Assembly: GCA_026982695.1 (NCBI GenBank)
Contig: JALSGS010000030.1
Span: 1-64,000, forward strand
Direction of reading: 5' to 3'
DNA from: Saprospiraceae bacterium
GTDB taxonomy: Bacteria > Bacteroidota > Bacteroidia > Chitinophagales > Saprospiraceae
Length of the DNA: 64,000 bases
Positions 9,222-20,275 of this stretch are shown piece after piece; position 1 is the stretch's first letter, and each line of letters opens with the position of its first letter. The position numbers and the translations under genes are program-made. The notes beneath the pieces were generated by a model that was given only the letters and a program-made list of their open reading frames with translations, was not told the DNA's origin and made no database searches.

Positions 9222-11057
9222 TTATTTTTTAATAAATTGAGCATTGGCTGTCATGTGTTTGTTAGTGAATTGGATAATCCATAGGCCAGTGGATAGCTGA
9301 TTGAGTTCAAGGGCAAATTTTTTTTGTCCTTGTGGCCAGAGAAGCTGCCAGACTTCTTTTCCATCTGGCGAATAAATGGAAATGGTAGTAGGTGATGGCG
9401 GTGTTGTAGGCCATTCAATCCAGAGCGTTTGTGTAGTGGGATTGGGGTAGAGGACTATATTTGCCGAAAGGCGAAGCTCATCTGTATGGGTGAGGCAGCT
9501 GTAATTGGGGTCTATGACTACAGTAAGTGCAAAAGTACTATAGCAGCCAGTGCTGGTATCTGTGGCCATTAGTGTGTAAGTACCGAATTCGGTAGCACAA
9601 AGTACGGTATCGCCCGGCGTGCCAATCGGTTGATCATTCAAAAACCACTGGAGTGCATAGTTGCTAAGAGCCGTTGGATAGTACATGCGAAGTAGGTTGT
9701 GCTCATTGTAAAAGAGGGGTAGGGGTGGAGGGGACACTTCTTCTATCTGCACGGTATCCGAACGGACTTGGCAGCCATCGGGCGAGGTGTACTGTTGCCA
9801 ATAATATCCACCTTGATTTATAGTGAGCAGCGAGTCGGTTTGCCCTACGAGCAAATTAGAGTCGCGGTACCACTGGATCTGCTGCCCGTATTGCGACCAC
9901 AGCTGGAGCGTGCTGCCCGTACACAGCCAGCCTGGCGCCTCGACTTGCAATTGCGGCCTGGCGGGCAATGGGTAGACCACTACGGTATCGGCCGACTGGA
10001 TGTGTTGTACGGGGTGGACGATGTGCAAAGATACCTGTAGTGCATCATGGATCATCAGTCCGTTGCTGTCGCGCGTAAATAGAATTTGGCCACAACTTTC
10101 GCTGCCAATCAGTTCTTGGTCGCGCACTTCGAGGGTGTATACACCTGGATCGAGCAATAGCTGAGGGCTAAATGCAATGGGTGGATTGGCATTTTGCACT
10201 GCTTCTGATTCGTACACCAGCTCGCCATTAGGACCGTACAGTCGTACGAACAGATCAGGCGCACCGTTGAAAATGGGCGGTATGGAGACATCCGTACATC
10301 CCACTTCGTCTATGGTAAGTGCAGACAAGATGAAGCCCACGGTGTCGATAAGTGCTTCATAATGGACGGGGTATATGCCGGCAGTATCATATATCTGAGG
10401 AGGTGGATGCTCATCAGTACTGGTATGGCCATTGCCAAAGTCCCACCACCACGAAATACCTGATTGCCCATTAGCAGGGATGTTGTTGGAAAAAGTAACT
10501 GTGGTCTGACCACAGCCGCTCGCATTAACCATCGTGAATCCTTCGGTCTGAACGGTTGCCGGAGCGATGTAGATCGGAAAGGTGAAAGAAGAAGATTGGG
10601 TGACAATGGCTACCTGTGCAACAACTACTACGCTGACGAGGTACAGACCGGGTTGTAGCGGGGTGCCACAGAGTTTGGCACAGCCATCTGTTTCACCTTG
10701 ACTCACATCAAAGGTCATTTGACTGGCTTGCCAATTGAGTCCAGGAGGAAGATTGACCACTGCCTGGATGCTAATTTGGTTGATGTTGAGCCCGGGCAAT
10801 ACAGTAGAATCAGTGGCGGCTACGGGAGTAGTCGTGATGGGCAGACGAAAACTCAAGTCTGCCTCGTAATATTGGCCAGCTTCGCCATCAGGAGCAGTAC
10901 TGATGTAGATGGTATCGGTGCTCAACGAGTCTGGAAGCGTAATCACACAACCAGGGCAGCCCAGCTGTGCATGTCCCGCAGTGACCATGCCCCAAAGGGG
11001 CAAGGATAGCCACAGATGTGCAAAAAAATTCCGCATGCGTGTGGGTTTGTGCGTCAT
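9222..11057 (-). CDS. Secreted PKD-domain protein with type IX (type A) sorting domain
   Basis: 611 residues. The signal peptide (about residues 8-30, ending in GHAQ) is followed by a CPGCVI segment and a beta-rich region with PDGEAGQYYEADLSFRLP, seen in other secreted Bacteroidota proteins. A PKD domain lies around residues 185-240 (WWWDFGNGHTS, typical WxFGDG variant), and more beta-sandwich modules follow. The C-terminal about 80 residues (VLYPNPTTQTLWIEW, then ISIYSPDGKEVWQ and GLWIIQFT) form a type A T9SS sorting domain. Met8 is an alternative start. The product is exported; no enzymatic motif is visible, so an adhesive or structural role is inferred. Confidence 0.85.
   Translation of the reverse strand: MTHKPTRMRNFFAHLWLSLPLWGMVTAGHAQLGCPGCVITLPDSLSTDTIYISTAPDGEAGQYYEADLSFRLPITTTPVAATDSTVLPGLNINQISIQAVVNLPPGLNWQASQMTFDVSQGETDGCAKLCGTPLQPGLYLVSVVVVAQVAIVTQSSSFTFPIYIAPATVQTEGFTMVNASGCGQTTVTFSNNIPANGQSGISWWWDFGNGHTSTDEHPPPQIYDTAGIYPVHYEALIDTVGFILSALTIDEVGCTDVSIPPIFNGAPDLFVRLYGPNGELVYESEAVQNANPPIAFSPQLLLDPGVYTLEVRDQELIGSESCGQILFTRDSNGLMIHDALQVSLHIVHPVQHIQSADTVVVYPLPARPQLQVEAPGWLCTGSTLQLWSQYGQQIQWYRDSNLLVGQTDSLLTINQGGYYWQQYTSPDGCQVRSDTVQIEEVSPPPLPLFYNEHNLLRMYYPTALSNYALQWFLNDQPIGTPGDTVLCATEFGTYTLMATDTSTGCYSTFALTVVIDPNYSCLTHTDELRLSANIVLYPNPTTQTLWIEWPTTPPSPTTISIYSPDGKEVWQLLWPQGQKKFALELNQLSTGLWIIQFTNKHMTANAQFIKK
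9460..9472 (+). repeat. Iterated motif TTTGCCGAAAGGC, copy 2
   Basis: Perfect copy preceded by A, antisense within the PKD-protein gene. The coding strand reads Leu-Ser-Ala-Asn at the start of the sorting domain. Confidence 0.85.
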
Positions 11058-11169
11058 GCGGATGTCCTATAGTGTAGTTGGGTAGCCAAGAGCAATGACA
11101 AAGATAACCATCGGTGCAAAGCGGACAAGGAGTGCGCATTAAAATGTACAGTAGGCGTCAGATTCTGGC

Positions 11170-12123
11170 TTAAAAGTACATTTTAAAACCCACCAGAGGG
11201 AGGGGATACCAAATAGCAGGCGAGTTGGGCAACAAAAATGGGTTAAGCGGTAATAGTCGGAATGTGTGTACCAGTGCCGCGCTGAATTCTTTCCCCTTTT
11301 TGACACGCCGCCAACCCATGATCAACACCTTTTCACCTACGAGCTCGACGTACAATGAAGCGTATTGACCTACTGGATAAGTGCCAGCGGCGGTAAATGT
11401 CCAGAATCGGCGGGGCTGGCCGTCGTTGAAAAAAGCACTACTCGCTCCGCCATAGAGGAGCCCTGTGCTGAAGTAGTGCTGCTCATCGCCAAAAGTAGCT
11501 ACACTACCTACCATCCATGCGGACAAGTCGGAGGAAAAAAATACCAGCCCACCCTTTGCTATTGCTGCAGCATATAGTTGGGGCGCGAGGCGATAGCTGT
11601 ATTTCGCAGAAATGCCGCCACCCAATAGGATGCCAGCCGTGGCTACTGTGCCACTCCAATGCGTGCCAAACTGCCATTGAATCTCGTTAAAGTAGATCAT
11701 TACATTGTGATAGGCTGCTGATTTATGTGGCATAGGGCGAGCCGAAGGCAGCAAAAAGTGATGAGCTGCAGCTGCCAGCCTATAGATGTGGCTTTGTTGC
11801 TTGCTACTGACTACTTCAATGAGTTTTATCTGATCGATGGGTAGAGCAAGGGTGTCCCCTTGCCGCCGTAGCAGCAGTCGTTGGCCGTTCATGGCCAGGA
11901 TGTGTCCCTTTAGCTTGCCTGCACCTTGCGATAGCGTGATGAGATGCAAGGCAGAAGTGTCAGCTAGTGAGAGATCGCCCTTGACGCGTTGTGCCATGAG
12001 CGGTTGGTAGCATAGGAACGCGCATAGATACACGCCTACCCATAAGCTGCATGCATGAAAAAGCGATGAGCCGGCTTTCGCCAAAAAATGGAAGGAAGTT
12101 GAGTAGCTTTTTGAAAAAATCAT
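11170..12123 (-). CDS. Probable outer-membrane or periplasmic protein of unknown function
   Basis: Not recognised as a named family. From the ATG at 12123 the product is 317 residues with a long signal peptide (hydrophobic SLWVGVYLCAFLCYQPLMAQ, cleavage after AQ near residue 45). An upstream ATG at 12183 would add 20 charged residues before it and is less likely. The first 60 mature residues (GKLKGHILAMNGQRLLLRRQGDTLALPIDQIKLIE pattern) look like a small beta domain. The rest alternates hydrophobic and polar residues and ends in KMYF, an aromatic C-terminus typical of outer-membrane beta-barrels. It is transcribed divergently from the queuosine transporter. Type and location are inferred. Confidence 0.7.
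   Translation of the reverse strand: MIFSKSYSTSFHFLAKAGSSLFHACSLWVGVYLCAFLCYQPLMAQRVKGDLSLADTSALHLITLSQGAGKLKGHILAMNGQRLLLRRQGDTLALPIDQIKLIEVVSSKQQSHIYRLAAAAHHFLLPSARPMPHKSAAYHNVMIYFNEIQWQFGTHWSGTVATAGILLGGGISAKYSYRLAPQLYAAAIAKGGLVFFSSDLSAWMVGSVATFGDEQHYFSTGLLYGGASSAFFNDGQPRRFWTFTAAGTYPVGQYASLYVELVGEKVLIMGWRRVKKGKEFSAALVHTFRLLPLNPFLLPNSPAIWYPLPLVGFKMYF
12073..12087 (-). repeat. Sister iterated motif TTTTTGGCGAAAGCC, copy A
   Basis: Perfect 15-mer on the minus strand, read in the outer-membrane protein gene as Phe-Leu-Ala-Lys-Ala within the signal region. It is a stem-swapped version of the main iterated motif (GGC-GAAA-GCC instead of GCC-GAAA-GGC). Confidence 0.7.
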
Positions 12124-12150
12124 ATCCTTGTAGGGCCTAATGAGAGGCAG

Positions 12151-12191
12151 TTGGGCGCCATAAAAATGGAGATTTAAAAGCAAACGCCCAG
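12151..12191 (+). other. Structured segment upstream of the queuosine transporter
   Basis: TTGGGCG (12151-12157) pairs with CGCCCAG (12185-12191), seven pairs. Inside it, directly stacked, CCAT (12158-12161) pairs with ATGG (12166-12169) around AAAA, leaving an A-rich strand (12170-12184). It ends 28 bases before the transporter start. It does not match preQ1-I or preQ1-II consensus features that I know, so any regulatory role is speculative. Confidence 0.35.
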
Positions 12192-12219
12192 TTGGTCATT
12201 TCAAAAAGAGCCATAGATC

Positions 12220-13008
12220 ATGAGCTACGTCCTCTCACACAAGCCCTTTCGCCTCTTTCTGGTATTGGGCGGTTTTTTCGTCGCCAATGCGTTGGTAGCC
12301 GAATTTATCGGAGGCAAAATCTTTTCACTGGAAGCCACCATGGGCTGGGAGCCCTTGCGATGGAAGCTACTGGGCGTAGAGGGCACACTACAATTTTCTT
12401 CGGGCGTGTTGCTGTGGCCCATCGTCTTTGTCATGACTGACGTGATTAATGAGTATTACGGTCGTAAGGGCGTGCGCCTGCTCACCTTTATGGCGGTAGC
12501 ACTCATCAGCTACGCCTTTCTGATGATCTTTGCCGCCATCGAGCTGGCACCAGCCGACTGGTGGCGCACACTCAACAGCCCACACGGCGTGCCCGACATG
12601 CAGCGCGCTTTCGAAAAAGTATTTGGCCAAGGGCTGATCATGATCATCGGTTCGCTAACGGCTTTTCTGCTCAGCCAGCTACTCGACGTGCTGGTCTTCC
12701 ACCGCATCAAGCGCGTCACAGGTGAACGCCTCGTCTGGTTGCGCGCTACTGGCTCTACCATCGTGTCGCAGTTCATCGACAGCTTCGTCGTGCTCTATAT
12801 CGGCTTTGTGGGCGGCCCCATGCTCGTGGGCAACTTCGAGCCCATGCCGCTCAACGAGTTCTTCGCCATCGGCCTGGTCAACTACAGTTACAAGTTTGCC
12901 ATGGCCATCTTACTTACCCCACTTATCTACTTGGCCCACTATGCCATCGACGCCTGGCTCGGACATGAGGAAGCCGCACGCCTGCGCGCCGAAGCTATGA
13001 GACATTAA
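12220..13008 (+). CDS. yhhQ: Queuosine precursor transporter, VUT/DUF165 family
   Basis: 262 residues, an integral inner-membrane protein with about six hydrophobic segments. The family signature is visible: an N-terminal ANALVAEFIGGKIF segment, VFVMTDVINEYYGRKGVR (the conserved TDxINExYG loop) and a C-terminal SQFIDSFVVLYIGF helix. Members of this family import preQ0/preQ1, precursors of the tRNA base queuosine. Length is slightly above the E. coli protein (about 220) owing to a longer loop around residues 105-125. The ATG at 12220 gives a short polar N-terminus before the first helix. No other queuosine genes are visible nearby. Family assignment is strong; the exact substrate is inferred. 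Confidence 0.88.
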   Translation: MSYVLSHKPFRLFLVLGGFFVANALVAEFIGGKIFSLEATMGWEPLRWKLLGVEGTLQFSSGVLLWPIVFVMTDVINEYYGRKGVRLLTFMAVALISYAFLMIFAAIELAPADWWRTLNSPHGVPDMQRAFEKVFGQGLIMIIGSLTAFLLSQLLDVLVFHRIKRVTGERLVWLRATGSTIVSQFIDSFVVLYIGFVGGPMLVGNFEPMPLNEFFAIGLVNYSYKFAMAILLTPLIYLAHYAIDAWLGHEEAARLRAEAMRH

Positions 13009-13038
13009 CTAATAACAAAACTTCACCCATTTCAATCC

Positions 13039-13935
13039 ATGCCTATACTGAAGATTTTGCCATGTTGGGATGCTGATGAGCAGTTTGCTGCGCGCAATCG
13101 CCAGTTGCGCATCTCGCATGCGCATGCTGCGGCCTTGGGGCATTCGGCGGTGCAAGCCGCTCGAAAGGGTTACTATACGAGTGCACGTGGGCAGCGCGTC
13201 GATTGGGAGGCTTTTGTAGAAGCAGCATGTACAGCTAAGGTGAGTATTCCGCCCAATGCGGCTTTGCCAAAGTCCGAACGCTCCCCTTACGCTGAGATGT
13301 ACGTCCAGGTGACGGGCGAGACGACACTTGCCGCGGCATGGCGGTTGGTGGAGCAGGGCTATCGGCCTGTGGCGTTGAACTTTGCCAATGGGGTGGAGCC
13401 TGGCGGTGGCGTCTTTCGCGGTGCGCTAGCTCAAGAAGAGTCGCTATGTCGTTCGAGTGCGTTGTACTTGACCCTAATAGGCGACCCCATGTACGACTAC
13501 CACGAGCAATACTGTGGGCCTGAGTTTAGCGACTGGGTTATCTACTCGCCAAAGGTGCCCGTATTTCGCAACGACGCGGGCCAAGCACTGGAAAAGCCTT
13601 GGCTTCTGAGCTTCATCACTTGTGCTGCACCCATTGCCCCTTTGGTTGGACAACCCCGATCGGCCGAATTGCTACGGGCGCGTATTCATCGCGTGTTGGC
13701 CATCGCACAGGCCTATGCCCACGAAGCCATCGTGTTGGGTGCCTGGGGCTGTGGAGCCTTTGGCAACGATCCCTATCAGACAGCTATAGACTTTCGGCAT
13801 GCGCTAGAGACAGTGTTCAATGGTGCTTTTCGAGAAGTGGTTTTTGCCATCACTGATTTGTCGGAGACGCAGCGCTTCTTGCGGCCTTTTTGCGAGGTGT
13901 TTGCTCCCTATACCGACGACGCACCAGCACCTTAG
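13039..13935 (+). CDS. TIGR02452-family protein, microbial PARG-like ADP-ribose glycohydrolase
   Basis: 298 residues. It has the architecture of the bacterial-type poly(ADP-ribose) glycohydrolases: an N-terminal helical DUF2263-like part (residues 1-90) and a macrodomain. The catalytic signature is clear: NFANGVEPGGGVFRGALAQEESLCRSS is the family's GGG followed by Q-E-E, whose glutamates perform hydrolysis, here around residues 112-138. The downstream LGAWGCGAFGNDP loop is also typical. It should remove ADP-ribose from proteins or nucleic acids in the cytoplasm. It lies 30 bp after the queuosine transporter on the same strand and may be cotranscribed, but no partner ADP-ribosyltransferase is seen in the window. 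Confidence 0.88.
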   Translation: MPILKILPCWDADEQFAARNRQLRISHAHAAALGHSAVQAARKGYYTSARGQRVDWEAFVEAACTAKVSIPPNAALPKSERSPYAEMYVQVTGETTLAAAWRLVEQGYRPVALNFANGVEPGGGVFRGALAQEESLCRSSALYLTLIGDPMYDYHEQYCGPEFSDWVIYSPKVPVFRNDAGQALEKPWLLSFITCAAPIAPLVGQPRSAELLRARIHRVLAIAQAYAHEAIVLGAWGCGAFGNDPYQTAIDFRHALETVFNGAFREVVFAITDLSETQRFLRPFCEVFAPYTDDAPAP

Positions 13936-14041
13936 GTGATTATGTGATAGATCGCTTGGATGCTTTATGGCGCTGCCCTTTGGTAGCTCTACAGTACTTC
14001 CATCAGCTCCCATGAGTGTAACAGCCACTCTATGCATGTCT

Positions 14042-15001
14042 TCATATGGATCTGGGCCCCAAAGGTTTGATCTCCACTTTTCGACTATTGGGCTTTTTTT
14101 GCAGTGCAGCAGGCACTACCTTTTTGATCGCCTCTTCGAGTGCCTGCAACAACCGCTCGCGCGCAAAGTACCGCCACGTAACCAGGCTGATCTCACGCAC
14201 AGGCGCAGGTGGCTTGAAAAAGCGCAATCGCTCGTATTCCTCTTCATCCAACTCGGCAATGGCCATCTCAGGCAAAATGGTGATGCCATGTCCCATATCG
14301 ACCAGCTTCTTCAACGTCTCGATACTACCTGCAGCATAGGCCAATTGCCCGCTTTCAGGGCTATTGCGTTGTAGCTCACACAAGTTGATGATCTGGGTGC
14401 GCAGGCAGTGCCCTTCTTCCAAAAGCCATAGTTGGTCCAAACGAATGTCTTCGGGCAATACAAATTGCTTTTCTAAAAGCGGCTGATTGGGCGAGGCATA
14501 CACTACAAACTCTTCGTAGTATAGAGGACGTTCTTGTAGGCTGGTATCGTGAAGCGGCGTAGCCAGAATGGCAGCATCGAGCTGGTGATGCTTGAGGCGA
14601 ACAACCAACTCTTCAGTAGTCAACTCTGTGATGTTGAGCTGAATGTGAGGATATGTAGTCAAAAAATGAGGTAGAAGTAGAGGCAACAAGTAGGGGGCTA
14701 CGGTGGGTATAATGCCCAGCTCCAGTGTTCCTTTCAACTCACCCCGAAGTTCTGCACTTAGGTCTATGAGCCGACGTGCTTCGCCCACCACACGCCGTGC
14801 TTGTTGTATGATAGCTTTCCCATCTTCTGTGGGAATTACCGGCTTGCGCCCTCGATCGAAAATCTTGATACCCAGTTCTTCTTCCAGCTTCTGAATCATA
14901 GTACTGAGTGTGGGCTGCGTCACATGGCAATGTCGAGCTGCTTCTGCAAAATGCCGGTATTGATCCACTGCTAAGATGTATTCGAGTTGTTGAAGTGTCA
15001 T
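14042..15001 (-). CDS. oxyR: LysR-family peroxide sensor OxyR
   Basis: 319 residues from the ATG at 15001, the normal LysR start (MTLQQLEYILAV). A longer frame to 15079 would add 26 unlikely residues. Residues 1-60 form the winged helix-turn-helix (AEAARHCHVTQPTLSTMIQKLEEELG) and the rest the substrate-binding fold. The motif GHCLRTQIINLCEL places cysteines at residues 199 and 208, the same positions as the redox pair of E. coli OxyR, so peroxide-driven disulfide switching is expected. It is divergent from katG with an inverted repeat in the shared 129-bp promoter region, the classical arrangement for a regulator and its target. Confidence 0.92.
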   Translation of the reverse strand: MTLQQLEYILAVDQYRHFAEAARHCHVTQPTLSTMIQKLEEELGIKIFDRGRKPVIPTEDGKAIIQQARRVVGEARRLIDLSAELRGELKGTLELGIIPTVAPYLLPLLLPHFLTTYPHIQLNITELTTEELVVRLKHHQLDAAILATPLHDTSLQERPLYYEEFVVYASPNQPLLEKQFVLPEDIRLDQLWLLEEGHCLRTQIINLCELQRNSPESGQLAYAAGSIETLKKLVDMGHGITILPEMAIAELDEEEYERLRFFKPPAPVREISLVTWRYFARERLLQALEEAIKKVVPAALQKKPNSRKVEIKPLGPRSI

Positions 15002-15023
15002 CTGATTGATGGGGTCTATTAGA

Positions 15024-15038
15024 TGATAAATACTATCA
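15024..15038. promoter_or_regulatory. Candidate OxyR operator
   Basis: Perfect inverted repeat TGATA-AATAC-TATCA, matching the LysR T-N11-A style and one half of the four-element ATAG/CTAT OxyR site. It lies just upstream of the katG -33 element and just before the oxyR start, suited to activation of katG and autoregulation. Confidence 0.5.
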
Positions 15039-15039
15039 C

Positions 15040-15071
15040 TTTGACAAATGTAGTAAATCCAGTCAATTTTG
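15040..15071 (+). promoter_or_regulatory. Candidate katG promoter
   Basis: TTTG at 15040-15043, 20-nt spacer, CAATTTTG at 15064-15071, one base off the Bacteroidota TAnnTTTG -7 element. Transcription would begin near 15078, about 50 nt before the katG ATG. Confidence 0.45.
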
Positions 15072-15124
15072 CCATGCAATTGGAGGGATTACAGGAATCA
15101 CCTGACTTTTTTTAAAAAAAATGA

Positions 15125-17365
<2,241 letters not shown>

Positions 17366-17398
17366 TGTAACGGAGTTTTCAAGATGGTTTATCAGGTA

Positions 17399-17430
17399 CG
17401 GCTACCCGCTACGGGTGGCCGTTTTTTTTT
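17399..17430 (+). terminator. Intrinsic terminator of katG
   Basis: CGGCTACCCG (17399-17408) pairs with CGGGTGGCCG (17412-17421), ten pairs with one wobble, then nine T. Confidence 0.9.
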
Positions 17431-17471
17431 GAGCCATGCCTGCACAGCGCGTAGTGGCGTATATTAGAGCT

Positions 17472-19121
17472 ATGAAATTGCACGTATTGCTGCATAGTAG
17501 AGGGCTGGTTCTGTGGGCCTTGTTAGTAGGGCTTTTGCCAAATGTTGTGGCCCAAACACTCGAAAGCACTAACTTGCCCGTATTGGTCATTAATACCGAC
17601 GGCCAACCCATCCCCGACGAGCCCAAGATTATGGCTCGGCTGGGTGTGAACTGGAGCCCCGATGATAGCCTCAACAGCTTTCAGGGCCCTTTCAACCACT
17701 ACGACGGGTGGGCCGGTATTGAGATCAGGGGATCTTCTTCACAGCTATTTCCCAAAAAGGGGTATGCACTTGAGCTGCGCACCGAAGTAGGTGCAGACTT
17801 CAATTTTCCATTACTCGGCATGCCCGCAGAGAGCGATTGGGTGCTGCATGGCCCTTATTCGGACAAAAGCTTGATGCGCAATGCACTGGCTTACTGGATT
17901 GCGGGGCAAGTTATGCAGTGGGCACCACGTACCCGCTTCTGCGAGCTAATAATCAATGGTGATTATCGGGGGGCATATCTAGTGGTGGAAAAAATTAAGC
18001 GAGGGCCAGCACGCGTGCCTGTGAGCAAACTGCAACCCGATGAGGTGAATGGCGATGCGCTTACGGGTGGATACATTCTAAAAATTGACAAGAAGGAAGG
18101 TGCCGAAGTAGGTGGATGGTGGAGCCCGCATCCGCCCCCCATGAGCAGTGGGCAACGCATCTTTTTTCAATATCACTACCCCAAACCTTCTGTGATCAGT
18201 TTGCCCCAGCAAATGTACATTCAGGAAGCTGTGGCCCAGTGGGAAGAAGCCCTTTTAGCGCCTGATTTCGACGATACGTTGGCCGGCTGGCGCCAATACA
18301 TGGACGAAAGTACACTCATCGATTTTTTCTTGGTCAATGAGATGGCCAAAAACGTGGATGCTTATCGCCTTAGTACTTTCTTTTACAAAGACAGAGACAG
18401 CAAGGATCCTCGCTTCTTTATGGGGCCTGTTTGGGACTTCAACCTCGCCTTTGGCAATGCAGACTATTGCGATATGGGATCTACTGCTGGTTGGGTGGCT
18501 GCGACCTTCAATAGCGTTTGCAGCGACGACTCATGGCTCGTGCCCTTTTGGTGGAATCGCTTGTTTGCAGACCAGCACTTTATGCGGCGAGTGGCCCGGC
18601 GATGGCGTGCATTGCGCCAAGGCGTACTTCGCGACGAGTTGTTGCATAGCTGCATCGACTCGTTAGCTCAACTTTTGGCGCAAGCTCAAAAGCGCAATTT
18701 TGAGCGATTCCCTGTCTTGGATCACTACGTGTGGCCCAACAATTACGTGGGCGGAAGCTACGGGGCTGAGCTGACTTATCTCAAAAACTGGCTGTGGGCG
18801 CGACTAGCTTGGATGGATCAACAGCTGGCTCTCTTTGAACAGCCACCCTACGTGGCTGAAGATTATTTCGATCCGTGGGTAGCCCCTAATCCGTCGGCAG
18901 GCCAATTTGTATTTCACTACTACGTGCGTCAAACAGAGCAAGTACGAGCTTACATATACGACCGTTTAGGACGGCGTGTAGCGCTGTGGCAAGACGACGC
19001 ACATGATAATGGCGCTCACAGCTATGAGTGGCACGGTGCTTTGGCGCCAGGCATCTATTTTTACGCACTGTTTTTCAACAGCGAGCTGCGCACTACCGGC
19101 AAGCTCGCAATTATTCGATAA
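17472..19121 (+). CDS. CotH-kinase family secreted protein with type IX (type A) sorting domain
   Basis: 549 residues from the ATG at 17472, which gives a clean signal peptide (LVLWALLVGLLPNVVAQ). The central domain has CotH features: GIEIRGSSSQLFPKKGYALEL, SDWVLHGPYSDKSLMRNALAY, INGDYRGAYLVVEKIKR and the WDFNLAFGNAD loop. CotH proteins are atypical protein kinases in spore coats and occur widely in secreted Bacteroidota proteins, where targets are unknown. The C-terminal 85 residues (PNPSAGQFVFHYY, then AYIYDRLGRRVALWQ) are a type A T9SS tail. It is probably surface-located. A frame from 17436 adds 12 residues before the signal peptide and was not chosen. Confidence 0.85.
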   Translation: MKLHVLLHSRGLVLWALLVGLLPNVVAQTLESTNLPVLVINTDGQPIPDEPKIMARLGVNWSPDDSLNSFQGPFNHYDGWAGIEIRGSSSQLFPKKGYALELRTEVGADFNFPLLGMPAESDWVLHGPYSDKSLMRNALAYWIAGQVMQWAPRTRFCELIINGDYRGAYLVVEKIKRGPARVPVSKLQPDEVNGDALTGGYILKIDKKEGAEVGGWWSPHPPPMSSGQRIFFQYHYPKPSVISLPQQMYIQEAVAQWEEALLAPDFDDTLAGWRQYMDESTLIDFFLVNEMAKNVDAYRLSTFFYKDRDSKDPRFFMGPVWDFNLAFGNADYCDMGSTAGWVAATFNSVCSDDSWLVPFWWNRLFADQHFMRRVARRWRALRQGVLRDELLHSCIDSLAQLLAQAQKRNFERFPVLDHYVWPNNYVGGSYGAELTYLKNWLWARLAWMDQQLALFEQPPYVAEDYFDPWVAPNPSAGQFVFHYYVRQTEQVRAYIYDRLGRRVALWQDDAHDNGAHSYEWHGALAPGIYFYALFFNSELRTTGKLAIIR

Positions 19122-19138
19122 GCATGTAAAGAGGGGGA

Positions 19139-20035
19139 ATGGAGCATTTGGACCAGATTCGCATCAACTTCAGCAGCGATCAGGTATCGTGGCTCAACAT
19201 TTTGTTGGCTTTTATCATGTTTGGGGTAGCGCTTGACCTTCGCTTGGAAGATTTTCGGCGCGTATGCACCCAACCGCGTTTGCCGATTGTGGGCTTGGTG
19301 AGTGAGTATCTCGTATTGCCATTGCTCACCTTATTACTTGTCTGGGGATTTCGGCCTGCACCGAGCTTGGCCTTGGGAATGGTGCTTTTGAGTGTATGCC
19401 CAGGCGGCAATGTGTCCAATTTTATGGTACACATGGCACGGGCCAATTCGGCCCTTTCTGTCATTCTGACCACCATCACTACGATTGGCGCAATAGTGAT
19501 GACGCCTCTGGCTTTTGGATTTTGGGCCCAGTGGGCTCCTGATACCGCCAGACTATTGCGTCAAGTACAGGTGGATCCCTTGGCAATGGTTGGTGCTATT
19601 GTTCAGCTGGTGGGAATTCCCGTAGTGCTGGGCTTGTGGATTCGGCGGCAATGGCCCGAAGTGGCTCGGCGCTTGCGCAAGCCCGTGAGTCGACTGTCGC
19701 TTTTCATTTTTTTGGCCTTTATTTTAGGGGCACTCTATGCCAATTGGGAGCACCTGCACCGCTATGTACACATCGTCTTTGGGCTGGTGTTGGTACATAA
19801 TGGCTTAGCGCTTTTGAGTGGGTATTACGTGGGCAAGTGGGGAGGTTTGGCACTTGCCGAACGTCGAACTATTGCCATAGAGACGGGCATCCAGAACTCA
19901 GGCTTGGGCTTAGCTTTGGTCTTCAACTTTTTTCAGGGGTTGGGCGGCATGGCTTTGGTATTGGCATGGTGGGGCATATGGCACCTGATCAGTGGCTTTG
20001 CTTTGGCGATGTGGTGGCGACATCGGACCCAATGA
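19139..20035 (+). CDS. Bile acid:sodium symporter (SBF/BASS) family transporter
   Basis: 298 residues with about nine membrane segments. Family marks are CPGGNVSNFMVHMARAN (discontinuous helix motif) and ETGIQNSGLGLALVFNFF (the second crossing helix with the conserved E-G-Q-N sodium site). Bacterial members carry organic anions such as pantoate, 2-keto acids or sulfated compounds with sodium across the inner membrane; the substrate here is unknown. It begins 17 bp after the CotH-like gene, with a purine-rich GAGGGGGA before the ATG, so the two are probably cotranscribed. Confidence 0.88.
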   Translation: MEHLDQIRINFSSDQVSWLNILLAFIMFGVALDLRLEDFRRVCTQPRLPIVGLVSEYLVLPLLTLLLVWGFRPAPSLALGMVLLSVCPGGNVSNFMVHMARANSALSVILTTITTIGAIVMTPLAFGFWAQWAPDTARLLRQVQVDPLAMVGAIVQLVGIPVVLGLWIRRQWPEVARRLRKPVSRLSLFIFLAFILGALYANWEHLHRYVHIVFGLVLVHNGLALLSGYYVGKWGGLALAERRTIAIETGIQNSGLGLALVFNFFQGLGGMALVLAWWGIWHLISGFALAMWWRHRTQ

Positions 20036-20059
20036 GTAGAGCTTTTTCACAAGAAAAAC

Positions 20060-20084
20060 AAAAAAGGCAAGCTCACGTGCTTGC
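20060..20084 (-). terminator. Intrinsic terminator of tRNA-Leu
   Basis: On the minus strand GCAAGC (20084-20079), loop ACGTGA, GCTTGC (20072-20067), then C and a T run down to 20060. It starts 23 bases after the tRNA 3' end. Confidence 0.75.
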
Positions 20085-20106
20085 AAACTTGCCCCTTGCC
20101 GGTAGG

Positions 20107-20191
20107 TACCCACGACTGGACTCGAACCAGCACGGCCTAAACGGCCACCAGGCCCTCAACCTGGCGCGTCTACCAATTCCGCCACGTGGGT
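20107..20191 (-). tRNA. tRNA-Leu (anticodon GAG)
   Basis: 85-nt class II tRNA. The acceptor stem ACCCACG/CGTGGGT, the D arm TGGCGGAATTGGTAGACGC typical of tRNA-Leu, anticodon stem CCAGG/CCTGG with loop TTGAGGG (anticodon GAG), a long variable arm with GGCC/GGCC pairing and a TTCGAGT T-loop are all visible. The discriminator is A; CCA is not encoded (ACCT follows). The first pair is A-U rather than the common G-C. Confidence 0.96.
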
Positions 20192-20244
20192 AGGTAGTGC
20201 TCAGAAAAGAGTGTGCGAAGTAAGCCCTTTCGTTTAAGGCGGTG

Positions 20245-20275
20245 CAAATTTATAAGCATCTAATGATATGTGCAA
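20245..20275 (-). promoter_or_regulatory. Promoter of tRNA-Leu
   Basis: On the minus strand TTG (20275-20273), 20-nt spacer, TAAATTTG (20252-20245), a perfect Bacteroidota -7 element. The start point would be near 20238, about 47 nt before the mature tRNA. Confidence 0.6.
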
